Shown: positions 16,922 to 23,273 of the stretch, piece after piece | Layout of the letters: each line of letters begins with the position of its first letter | Numbering within the stretch: the stretch's first letter is position 1 | Assembly (NCBI GenBank): GCA_040754475.1 | Contig: JBFMCN010000051.1 | Location: forward strand, 1-31,770 | Origin: JAJPHY01 sp040754475 | Lineage (GTDB): Bacteria; Actinomycetota; UBA4738; HRBIN12 | Direction: 5' to 3' | DNA length: 31,770 bases | Position numbers and translations under genes: made by a program | The notes under the pieces: generated by a model | The model's input: only the letters and a program-made list of their open reading frames with translations | What the model was told of the DNA's origin: nothing | Databases searched by the model: none

Positions 16922-18685
16922 CTACGACTCGCTCTCCGCGGCCGGCTGAGCGCCGAGCTCGGCCGCCAGGCGCGCCAGGGCCTCCTCCTCGGACAGCGGC
17001 GGGTCGTCCTCGACGCCGTCGGTGAGCCCGGCCACCGCCTCCCGAACCGAGCACGCGATCCGCGGCGAGATCCCGAACAGCTCCTGGAGCGCAGCGCGCA
17101 GCTCGTGCTCGCGCTCGCCCACCTTGCCGACGCCGAGCTTGCTGTCGGGGGGGAACACGAGCTCGAGCGTGTCACCGTCGAAGGCGGCCGGCGTCGCCCG
17201 CTCGAGGAACGAGGGCAGCACGGCCTTGCCGCTCGATCGGAGGTGCTGGATGACCGTCGGCCACGACCGGCGGATCGTGGCCACGTCCAGGGCGGCGGTT
17301 CCCGCGCCCAGCACCGGCTCACCCGGAGGCTCTCCAGGACGTGGCTCCACCGCGTCGGGACGTGGCTCCACCGCGTCGGGGGAGTCTGCCCCACGGGCCG
17401 GAGCCTCGGCACCCTCTGCGCTGCTCGCTTCGACACCCTTCCTGTCTCGCGCCGACACCGCCGGCACCGCCAGTGGCGCAGGGGGTGCCTCCGTCCCCGG
17501 CCCGCTTCCAGCGTGCACCATCTCGATACCGATCCGGCGCTCGAGGCGCTCGATCCGGGAGACCAGCGCCTCGGGCGTTCCGGCGGTCTCGGGCATCGTC
17601 GCTCGGACGAGCGCGAGCTCGAGCGTCAGGCGAGCCGACGTAGTCCACCGCAGGTCGGTTTGGGCCGTCAGGAGCAGCGAGACCACGCGCGACAGCTCGG
17701 TCGTCGAGAACTTCGCGGCCTGCGCACGGAGCCGCTCGACCTGCTCCTCGGCGACATCGAGCAGGTCGCCCTGCTCCGGGGCCGTCTTCGCGAGCAGGAG
17801 ATCGCGGAAGTGGGAGAGGGTCTCGGAGGTGACGTGGCGAAGGTCGCTCCCCTCCTGGACCATCCGGTTCACGATCTCGAAGACGCCCCTCGCGTCGCCG
17901 ACCGAGACGGCGTCGGCAAGCGCGAACTGCACGTCGGAGCGACCCGAGCCGATCAGCAAGGCGACGACGCTCTCGCCTATCTCCCCGGCGCCGAGCACCG
18001 ACGCCTGGTCGAGCAGCGAGAGAGCGTCGCGCACCGAGCCTTCGGCCTGGCGAGCGATCGTTTGGGCGGCCTCCTCCGTGAGCGCGAGATCCTCGCCCTT
18101 CGCCACCCGCCGAAGGTGGTCCGCCACCAACCCCTGAGGCACACGCCGGAAGTCGAACCGCTGGCACCGGCCGATGATCGTCGCGGGCATCTTGTGCGGT
18201 TCCGTGGTGGCGAGCACGAACCGCACTCCGGCGGGGGGCTCCTCGAAGACCTTGAGGAGCGCGTCGAACGCCTCGCGCGAGAGCCGCTGGGCCTCGTCGA
18301 TGATGTAGACCTTCTCGCGCCCCTGAACCGGTGCCGTCGGCGCCTTCTCCCGGAGGTCACGAGCGTCGTCGACACCGCCGTGCGAGGCCGCGTCGATCTC
18401 CACTACGTCGAGGTGCGTGCCGTCCCGGATGGAGACGCACTGCTCGCACACGCCGCAGGGCTCCGCCGTCGGCCCGCTCTCGCAGTTGACCATCTTCGCG
18501 AGGATCCGGGCCGTCGATGTCTTCCCGGTGCCGCGGGGCCCGCAGAACAGGAAGGCATGGGCCAGACGCCCTTCCCTTACTGCTCCCACAAGGGCCCGGA
18601 TGACGTGCTCCTGCCCGAGAACCTCCCCGGGGCCCTGGGGCCGATACTTTCGGTAGAGGGACTGGTACTGCCGCTTGTCCGCCAC
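16922..18685 (-). CDS. dnaX: DNA polymerase III subunit gamma/tau
   Basis: A 587-residue clamp-loader ATPase that loads the sliding clamp and organises the replisome. The N-terminal AAA+ module shows SLYRKYRP, Walker A GPRGTGKTS (near residue 51), the zinc cluster formed by CESGPTAEPCGVCEQC, Walker B VYIIDEAQRLS and the sensor region LATTEPHKMPATI. A collar domain follows, then a low-complexity Pro/Glu/Ala linker (about 390-465) containing a duplicated DAVEPRP heptad, and a tau-type C-terminal domain. The GTG start at 18685 has GGGGAG four bases upstream. A TATGAT box lies about 48-53 bp upstream, just beyond the SRP RNA 3' end. Neither a gamma-type frameshift site nor a truncated form is evident. 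Confidence 0.97.
   Translation of the reverse strand: MADKRQYQSLYRKYRPQGPGEVLGQEHVIRALVGAVREGRLAHAFLFCGPRGTGKTSTARILAKMVNCESGPTAEPCGVCEQCVSIRDGTHLDVVEIDAASHGGVDDARDLREKAPTAPVQGREKVYIIDEAQRLSREAFDALLKVFEEPPAGVRFVLATTEPHKMPATIIGRCQRFDFRRVPQGLVADHLRRVAKGEDLALTEEAAQTIARQAEGSVRDALSLLDQASVLGAGEIGESVVALLIGSGRSDVQFALADAVSVGDARGVFEIVNRMVQEGSDLRHVTSETLSHFRDLLLAKTAPEQGDLLDVAEEQVERLRAQAAKFSTTELSRVVSLLLTAQTDLRWTTSARLTLELALVRATMPETAGTPEALVSRIERLERRIGIEMVHAGSGPGTEAPPAPLAVPAVSARDRKGVEASSAEGAEAPARGADSPDAVEPRPDAVEPRPGEPPGEPVLGAGTAALDVATIRRSWPTVIQHLRSSGKAVLPSFLERATPAAFDGDTLELVFPPDSKLGVGKVGEREHELRAALQELFGISPRIACSVREAVAGLTDGVEDDPPLSEEEALARLAAELGAQPAAESES
17337..17377. repeat. 21-bp tandem duplication in the dnaX linker
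   Basis: GGACGTGGCTCCACCGCGTC recurs with a 21-bp period (copies begin at 17337 and 17358), giving two DAVEPRP heptads in the disordered linker. It keeps frame and is probably tolerated length variation. Confidence 0.88.
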
Positions 18686-18732
18686 GCGCTCCCCTTGCCC
18701 GTCTGTCCCGCGGCGGGGAAGGACGCGCGGGA

Positions 18733-18738
18733 ATCATA
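18733..18738 (-). promoter_or_regulatory. Candidate -10 box for dnaX
   Basis: TATGAT on the minus strand matches TATAAT at five of six bases and begins two bases past the inferred SRP RNA 3' end. No good -35 is seen at 16-18 bp, because that stretch is the SRP RNA terminal helix. dnaX may also be reached by read-through from the SRP RNA promoter. Confidence 0.4.
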
Positions 18739-18739
18739 G

Positions 18740-19015
18740 GGTGACCGTGCACCCGCCGTTGACCGCGACGGACCCGAGCGCATCACCGGCCGGTGGCTCC
18801 GGCCAGGCACTCCCGCAACACCCGCCAGCGCCCGCTTACGGCTGCTTCCTTCCGGATCTGACCGGGTTCGCAGGTTGGCGTCGCGCGGGACCCGACCCTC
18901 ATCGCTCCTTGCCGGGAGCAGCCTCGGACCCGCCGGGCCGCGGGCGGGGATTCGGCCCCGCTGAAGCGGATTGCGGGTTCAGGGCACCGCTGGCTCCCCG
19001 CCTAGCACGGTCACC
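18740..19015 (-). ncRNA. ffs: Signal recognition particle RNA, large bacterial type with Alu domain
   Basis: About 276 nt. The S-domain hairpin is unmistakable (GGTCAGATCCGGAAGG followed by AAGCAGCC, 18863-18840). The 5' part carries the Alu-domain sequence of the long Bacillus-type scRNA: GTGCTAGGCGGGGAGCCAGC, then GGTGCCCTGAACCCGCAATC, then CGGGGCCGAATCCCCG. The 3' end returns as GGTGCACGGTCACC. The ends form a perfect 11-bp helix, GGTGACCGTGC (19015-19005) with GCACGGTCACC (18750-18740), which fixes the limits. With Ffh it forms the SRP that targets nascent membrane and secreted proteins; the Alu domain of long forms is linked to elongation pausing. Most studied actinobacteria have only the ~90-nt 4.5S form. 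A location just upstream of dnaX is typical. Confidence 0.93.
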
Positions 19016-19022
19016 GCTCGCG

Positions 19023-19028
19023 AGTATA
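19023..19028 (-). promoter_or_regulatory. -10 box for the SRP RNA
   Basis: TATACT (19028-19023, minus strand) lies 7 nt before the G at 19015 that begins the terminal helix of the SRP RNA, so the predicted transcription start and the RNA 5' end coincide. No clear -35 is visible. The intergenic space (19016-19070) is shared with the divergent HAD gene. Confidence 0.6.
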
Positions 19029-19070
19029 CGCCGGGGGCGTCACTCGAGCAGCGTCCGATAGGCTGCGGGC

Positions 19071-19769
19071 GTGGCCAAGGTCGGCGCGCTGATCGTGGAC
19101 TTCGACGGAACGGCCTGCTCGGTCGACGTGGGCGAGGTCATGCTCGAGCGCTTCGGCGATCCGGGCTGGGAGGAACACGACCGTGCCGTCGACCGGGGCG
19201 AGATCGGGCTCCGCGAGGCCCTTCGTATCCAGGTGGCGATGCTCCACGCGACGCGTGACGAGATGGTCGCCCACGCGGTCGAGCACTGCCCGCTCGATCC
19301 GACGTTCGGCCCGTTCGTCACCTGGGCGGAGGCGCGCTCGCTGCCGCTCACGATCGTGTCGGACGGGTTCGCCTTCTACATCCCGCCGATCCTCGCGGCC
19401 GCCGGTCTGGAACGGATCCCGGTGATCACGAACGACATCGCTTCCGATCCCAACCGGCTCCGGCTCCGGTACCCGAACGGACACCCGGAGTGCGTGGGGT
19501 GCGGAACCTGCAAGATGCTCGCAGTGCTCGGCGCCCGAGAGCTGCACGGCCCAGTGGCGTTCGTCGGCGATGGGCTGACCGACCGGTATGGGGCCCTGCA
19601 CTCGGACGTGGTGTTCGCGAAGGACCACCTAGTGACCATCTGCGAGCGGGACGGCGTGCCGTTCTTGCCCTGGAAGTCGTTCGACGATGTGCGCTCGGTG
19701 CTCGACTCGATGGAGATGCCCCCCAGAACCGCCGCGCCCGAAAGCTGCCCCGGCTGGCAGGTCGACTGA
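19071..19769 (+). CDS. MtnX-like HAD-IB family phosphatase
   Basis: A 232-residue haloacid-dehalogenase-type phosphatase. Motif I is IVDFDGTAC (nucleophile and acid/base Asp at about residues 10 and 12), motif II is TIVSDGFAFY near 94, and motif IV is FVGDGLTDRYGA near 165; the HPECVGCGTCK segment resembles the Cys-containing insert of the MtnX branch. Family knowledge: MtnX dephosphorylates a methionine-salvage intermediate in Bacillus, but many MtnX-like proteins have other small phosphorylated substrates. No other methionine-salvage gene is nearby, so I do not assign that role. The GTG start at 19071 lies 6 nt after TAGGCT, with no Shine-Dalgarno sequence, suggesting a leaderless mRNA. It is divergent from the SRP RNA and convergent with tRNA-Ser(GGA). 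Confidence 0.85.
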   Translation: MAKVGALIVDFDGTACSVDVGEVMLERFGDPGWEEHDRAVDRGEIGLREALRIQVAMLHATRDEMVAHAVEHCPLDPTFGPFVTWAEARSLPLTIVSDGFAFYIPPILAAAGLERIPVITNDIASDPNRLRLRYPNGHPECVGCGTCKMLAVLGARELHGPVAFVGDGLTDRYGALHSDVVFAKDHLVTICERDGVPFLPWKSFDDVRSVLDSMEMPPRTAAPESCPGWQVD

Positions 19770-19795
19770 TCGCACCGCCGGCGAATCGGCCCTCG

Positions 19796-19880
19796 CGGTG
19801 GCCGCGGGATTCGAACCCGCGAGGGGTTGCCCCCTACACGCTCTCCAGGCGTGCCCCTTCGTCCGCTCGGGCAGGCCACC
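19796..19880 (-). tRNA. tRNA-Ser (anticodon GGA)
   Basis: An 85-nt cloverleaf with the long variable arm of serine tRNAs. Acceptor GGTGGCC pairs with GGCCACC and the discriminator is G. The anticodon stem-loop CACGC-CTGGAGA-GCGTG gives GGA (reads UCC/UCU). The T arm is CGCGGGTTCGAATCCCGCG. CCA is not encoded. A TAGACT box at 19892-19887 lies exactly 6 nt before the mature 5' end. Confidence 0.97.
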
Positions 19881-19886
19881 GGCACG

Positions 19887-19892
19887 AGTCTA
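19887..19892 (-). promoter_or_regulatory. Candidate -10 box of tRNA-Ser(GGA)
   Basis: TAGACT followed by CGTGCC and then the mature tRNA. The same arrangement (TAGACT, then CGCGCC) precedes tRNA-Ser(CGA). No recognisable -35 lies upstream. Confidence 0.45.
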
Positions 19893-19936
19893 GGCTGCGG
19901 ATACGATCCGTGACTCAGCCTGCAGACATACCCACG

Positions 19937-20215
19937 TCAGCCGGGCCAGTCGCGCTTGGGCTTCGGCTCCTTGCTCAGCATGTCGTCGAGCGACGGCTTG
20001 GGCTTGCGTTCCGCCTCCGCCATCTTCTCCTCCAGGCTGCCCGACGTGAGGTCGCCCGCCGCCTCGAGCATCTCCTCCAGGGACTTGCCGGCACTCCCCT
20101 TCAGCCGGATGCGCAGGGCCGCCAGCACGGATGCATGACGATCCGAGAGCCCTTGAGCGATCTTGATCTCGGTCAGGGCCTTCTCGGCCAGGGCCAGAAG
20201 CTCCTCGTCGTCCAC
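19937..20215 (-). CDS. Small hypothetical protein, 92 residues
   Basis: I do not recognise a family. The product is hydrophilic, mostly helical and highly charged, begins DDEELLALAEKALTEIKIAQ, and carries two similar acidic-hydrophobic helices (SLEEMLEAAG and SLDDMLSKEP) separated by EEKMAEAERKPKP. It has no signal peptide, membrane segment or cysteines, so it is probably cytoplasmic. The SLEEML/SLDDML pattern resembles short peptides that dock on a partner, but that is speculation. The GTG start at 20215 lies 6 nt after CAGACT and has no Shine-Dalgarno sequence, matching other putative leaderless genes here. It is divergent from the response regulator and is placed between the two tRNA-Ser genes. 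Confidence 0.6.
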   Translation of the reverse strand: MDDEELLALAEKALTEIKIAQGLSDRHASVLAALRIRLKGSAGKSLEEMLEAAGDLTSGSLEEKMAEAERKPKPSLDDMLSKEPKPKRDWPG

Positions 20216-20262
20216 GAGGACAGTCTGCCACGTCGGTCCGGGGTGACGCTTCTCCTCGCTCC

Positions 20263-20291
20263 TTGTGACGCGAACGATCCTGAGGTAGAAA
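20263..20291 (+). promoter_or_regulatory. Candidate promoter of the response regulator gene
   Basis: TTGTGA (20263-20268), a 17-bp spacer and TAGAAA (20286-20291). Each box matches its consensus at four of six positions. This predicts a leader of roughly 50 nt ending in the GGAGG ribosome site at 20338-20342. Confidence 0.35.
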
Positions 20292-20347
20292 CGCGAAAGA
20301 GGACCGAGAGTCGCTCCCCGATGTTCAGGCAGGCTTTGGAGGCTGGG

Positions 20348-20962
20348 GTGACGAGACGGATCCTGGTCGTTGAGGACAGCCGGACACAGGCCGAGATGAT
20401 CCGCCGCCTGCTGATCGAGGCCGGCTTCGAAGTCCTTGTGGCTGCGGACGGCCGCGAAGGCCTCGATCGTTGTGAGGAGTCACTCCCCGACCTCATCGTT
20501 TCCGATGTGCAGATGCCCGTCATGGATGGGTTCGAGTTCTGTCGCGCCATCAGGTCGTCCCCGTCTACGCGGCATCTTCCACTTGTCCTCCTCACCGCGT
20601 TGGAGTCGGCGGAGGACATCATCAAGGGCCTCGAGAGCGGCGCCAACAACTTCGTCCCCAAGCCCTACGACGCCATCGGCTTGGTGGGACGCCTCAAACG
20701 ACTCCTCGGAGAGGTGGATAGCGGCCAAGGCGAGCACACAGAAGCAGACATCGTCCTGACCTTGCAGGGACATCGGATCACGGTCACCGCCGACCGCGCC
20801 GCGATCGCAGACTCCGTCAGAGCCGCTGTCGAGCGCCTCCAGCCACCTTCCGAGGCACCCACAGAGACATGGGCCATGGAAGACGATATCCAGGAAGCCT
20901 TCGCGATGCTGGCCGACCTCGCCTACAAGGGCGAGAACATCTGGGAGCTGCATCCCCAGTAG
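20348..20962 (+). CDS. Orphan CheY-like response regulator with C-terminal linker-type extension
   Basis: A 204-residue protein. The start is GTG 20348, with GGAGG five bases upstream; an in-frame ATG at 20321 lacks a ribosome site. Residues 1-120 form a receiver domain: RRILVVEDSRTQAE (acidic pocket), DLIVSDVQMPVMDG (phospho-acceptor Asp about residue 54), LVLLTALES (Thr) and FVPKPY (Lys). There is no DNA-binding domain. The region VLTLQGHRITVTADRAAIAD resembles the short segment that, in hybrid sensor kinases, links a receiver to the next PAS or kinase module. Here it is followed only by a ~45-residue acidic tail. No histidine kinase is adjacent. Phosphotransfer or protein-interaction output is therefore likelier than direct transcription control. 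The stop codon lies inside a large palindrome that probably ends transcription. Confidence 0.88.
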   Translation: MTRRILVVEDSRTQAEMIRRLLIEAGFEVLVAADGREGLDRCEESLPDLIVSDVQMPVMDGFEFCRAIRSSPSTRHLPLVLLTALESAEDIIKGLESGANNFVPKPYDAIGLVGRLKRLLGEVDSGQGEHTEADIVLTLQGHRITVTADRAAIADSVRAAVERLQPPSEAPTETWAMEDDIQEAFAMLADLAYKGENIWELHPQ

Positions 20963-20989
20963 CACCCCCGGTACCGGGGGTGCTACTGG
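20956..20989. terminator. Perfect 34-nt palindrome, probable bidirectional terminator
   Basis: CCAGTAGCACCCCCGGT followed immediately by its exact reverse complement ACCGGGGGTGCTACTGG; 17-bp arms, no spacer. The response regulator stop codon (20960-20962) is within the left arm. It sits between the convergent response regulator (+) and tRNA-Ser(CGA) (-). There is no T-run on either side, so it is a non-canonical GC-rich hairpin terminator, or possibly a protein-binding site. Confidence 0.65.
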
Positions 20990-21008
20990 CTCGAGCACGT
21001 GTTGTACG

Positions 21009-21098
21009 CGGAGGCGGCGTGATTCGAACACGCGAGAGGCGGATTAGGCCCCTAACCGCTTTCGAGGCGGTCCCGTTCGTCCGCTCCGGCACGCCTCC
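21009..21098 (-). tRNA. tRNA-Ser (anticodon CGA)
   Basis: A 90-nt class II tRNA. Acceptor GGAGGCG pairs with CGCCTCC and the discriminator is G. The anticodon stem-loop ACCGC-CTCGAAA-GCGGT gives CGA (reads UCG). There is a long variable arm, and the T arm is GCGTGTTCGAATCACGC. CCA is not encoded. TAGACT at 21110-21105 is 6 nt before the mature 5' end. Confidence 0.97.
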
Positions 21099-21104
21099 GG
21101 CGCG

Positions 21105-21110
21105 AGTCTA
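21105..21110 (-). promoter_or_regulatory. Candidate -10 box of tRNA-Ser(CGA)
   Basis: TAGACT then CGCGCC then the mature tRNA, the same layout as tRNA-Ser(GGA). No -35 hexamer is evident 16-18 bp upstream. Confidence 0.45.
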
Positions 21111-21153
21111 GCAAGGGCCGGAGCGTAACCTCCCGGGAAGCACTCAGATCTGG

Positions 21154-23268
21154 TCAGGTGGCAAGGATCGCCTCCTCCCAGGCCGGGCGGTCGGGCGCGC
21201 TTCCGTCATCGAGCATCTTCCGCCACTGCTCGTCGTTCAGCCGCTCGGAGACCGGTTGGAGGAACTCGTAGTAGGAGTACACGCCGCCGCGGGCGATCTC
21301 CCACCCGCCGTCCATGCCCGGCACGATCACGAAGATCCAGTCGATCCGGCCGGTCGCCACCTCGACCACCTGGTCGCCGCCCCGGGCGATGTCGGCGATG
21401 ATCGCCGCGTCCTGGTCCATCGACGAGACCCCGCCCTTCTCGACATCGGCCGTGCGCCACCAGAGTCCCTCGAAGATCCCGCCGATGAATGCCAGCCACG
21501 TGTTGTCGGGCACGCTCATCGGCTTTCCCGCCAGCTCGTCGGACGCGATCCACGCGAAGCGCTGAAGCATCTTCGCGGCGTCGGCCATCAGCCGGTCCTG
21601 AACGCGCGTCGAGAGATTCCGCGTCCACAGCCCTTCCCGCATGAGCGAGGTGAGTGACGCGAGACGCGCGAACGGCACCGGATCGGGCTCGACCCAGTTC
21701 CGGATGCTAGGGTCGAGCATCTGGCCCTCGCCCTCGGCGGCGGCTTGCTTCGTGTACAGGATCGTGTCGTGCTTGAGCTCCGAGTACGAACCGAGCCCCG
21801 ATTGGTGATCCTTCGCCTTCCAAGCTTCCGTCTGCATGTAGTCGGGGAACGCGGCGCCGTGCGGAACCCACATCGGCTGGATCGCCCATAGCCAGGCGTC
21901 GTAGACCGTCGAGCCCCACTCGTTGGTGCCGCGAGCCGCGATCTCCGCGCGCATCCTGTCCATCTGATCGTCGTAGTTCGCGTAGTCCGTCTCGCCGGCT
22001 TCCTTCTGGATGCCGTAGGCGAACTCGGACCCGAAGGCGGCGGCGAGGTCGAGCGGCGACGGGATCAGCCGCATGTTGTCCTCAGTGCCGACGTTCGGGT
22101 AGATCAGCTGGTCCAGGACGTACGAATCGACGACGAACCGAACCCCCATGATCCGCACGGATGGGTTCTCGGGATCGATGCGCACGGGGCGGGACCGGGC
22201 GAGCTCGGCCACAACCTCGGAGACTCTCGCGTCCTGCGCGAACGCCGAAGGATCCTGCAGTCCTCCCGGGGCCACCTTCGCTATCCCGGCCGCGAGCTCG
22301 GCGGGCGTGTAGTCGTCTGCCAGCCCAACGAGGAACGCGGTCGGCTCGTATATGTCGCGCCAGAGCTCCGTTAGCCGCTCGTTCCCGAGCAGCACGCGGG
22401 TGGCGAGGATGCCCACGCGAAGCGGCGTGGCGTCCTGCCCGCCGACGGAGAACGCCGTCTGCCCAAGCACGGACATGCCGAGGAAGTACCGGGTGAGCTC
22501 CGGCGTCCGCGTGTAGTGGCCGCGTGGCGTGTACAGCGAGTAGTCCACACACGGGGACGGCGGTGCTGCGCATGCGCCGCCGGTTCCGACGATCGGCGAC
22601 GACCTCAGGACGGCGTGCTCCCGGATGAGGGCCAGCTCCTGCTGGGCAAGAGGACCGAGAGTGCCTACGTCCAACTCGAGGACCGAGCCGGCCGTCTGGA
22701 AGAGCTGCTCGACGCGATCGGCTGCGTCCGCGAGCGGTGTTCCCGACAGCTCCCGAGACTGCGCGCGGGCCCCCTCGAGGAGCCCGGTCACCAGTTCCTC
22801 GAGCTTCGGCAGGAAGACCTCCTGCTCGAGGTCGCGCAAGACCTTGTCGAAGACGAGGTGCCACATGTGGTACGCAACATCGGTCGTCACGTACACGGGC
22901 GCCTGGTCGTACGACGCCGACCCGTAGGCCTGTGTGAACAGGCGAAGATCCGATGGCACGACGGCGAACCCGTTCGACTCGAGCATCGATGTCGCTGCAG
23001 GTGAGAGCTGCTGTTCGATCGCCGCCGCGATCCGGACCGTCGTGAGCGAGTGGGGCGTCGAATCACCCGTGTAGGCCGGCGTGTCCGAGACCAGCTTCAC
23101 ATCGCTAAGCGTCCCGAAGATCCCGGCGATCGGAGACGGGAATCCGGTCGGCTCCGCCGTTGCCGATGGCGTACTACCAGTCCCCGAGGGCTCAGCCTCC
23201 TCTTCGCCGGTGGTGCAGGCTCCCGCGAGCAGCGCAAGCACCCCTAGGAGCGCGAGACATCGACGCAT
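21154..23268 (-). CDS. DUF3160 family lipoprotein
   Basis: A 704-residue exported lipoprotein. The signal is MRRCLALLGVLALLAGAC with lipobox LAGAC, followed by a Glu/Ser/Thr/Pro-rich tether (about residues 18-45) and a large helical domain typical of DUF3160 (for example PVYVTTDVAYHMWHLVFDKV, YTRTPELTRYFLGMSVLGQT and GSTVYDAWLWAIQPMW). Function is unknown. The domain is secreted and anchored to the outer face of the membrane. Start: ATG 23277 overlaps the CapA-like stop by four bases, but AAGGAG abuts it directly. The next in-frame ATG at 23268 places that site nine bases upstream, so I prefer 23268. The overlap indicates translational coupling with the CapA-like lipoprotein, so the two probably act together at the cell surface. 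Confidence 0.88.
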   Translation of the reverse strand: MRRCLALLGVLALLAGACTTGEEEAEPSGTGSTPSATAEPTGFPSPIAGIFGTLSDVKLVSDTPAYTGDSTPHSLTTVRIAAAIEQQLSPAATSMLESNGFAVVPSDLRLFTQAYGSASYDQAPVYVTTDVAYHMWHLVFDKVLRDLEQEVFLPKLEELVTGLLEGARAQSRELSGTPLADAADRVEQLFQTAGSVLELDVGTLGPLAQQELALIREHAVLRSSPIVGTGGACAAPPSPCVDYSLYTPRGHYTRTPELTRYFLGMSVLGQTAFSVGGQDATPLRVGILATRVLLGNERLTELWRDIYEPTAFLVGLADDYTPAELAAGIAKVAPGGLQDPSAFAQDARVSEVVAELARSRPVRIDPENPSVRIMGVRFVVDSYVLDQLIYPNVGTEDNMRLIPSPLDLAAAFGSEFAYGIQKEAGETDYANYDDQMDRMRAEIAARGTNEWGSTVYDAWLWAIQPMWVPHGAAFPDYMQTEAWKAKDHQSGLGSYSELKHDTILYTKQAAAEGEGQMLDPSIRNWVEPDPVPFARLASLTSLMREGLWTRNLSTRVQDRLMADAAKMLQRFAWIASDELAGKPMSVPDNTWLAFIGGIFEGLWWRTADVEKGGVSSMDQDAAIIADIARGGDQVVEVATGRIDWIFVIVPGMDGGWEIARGGVYSYYEFLQPVSERLNDEQWRKMLDDGSAPDRPAWEEAILAT

Positions 23269-23273
23269 TCGGA

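Noticed and set aside
15854..18739. Very long plus-strand open frame (961 codons) opposite dnaX, recR and the peptidase gene
   Set aside because: It is the mirror of well-conserved minus-strand genes in GC-rich DNA. Its translation is Arg/Gly/Leu-rich with no domain, and it also crosses the SRP-proximal region.
18788..18804. Hairpin GGCCGG-N5-CCGGCC as SRP RNA terminator
   Set aside because: It lies inside the long SRP RNA and has no T-run.
18803..18896. SRP RNA of the short 4.5S type (about 95 nt)
   Set aside because: Only the S domain would be covered. The Alu-type sequence upstream and the 11-bp closing helix show the RNA extends from 19015 to 18740.
19490..20347. Long upstream extension of the response regulator frame
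   Set aside because: It runs through the HAD gene and tRNA-Ser(GGA). The receiver domain begins at GTG 20348 with a good ribosome site.
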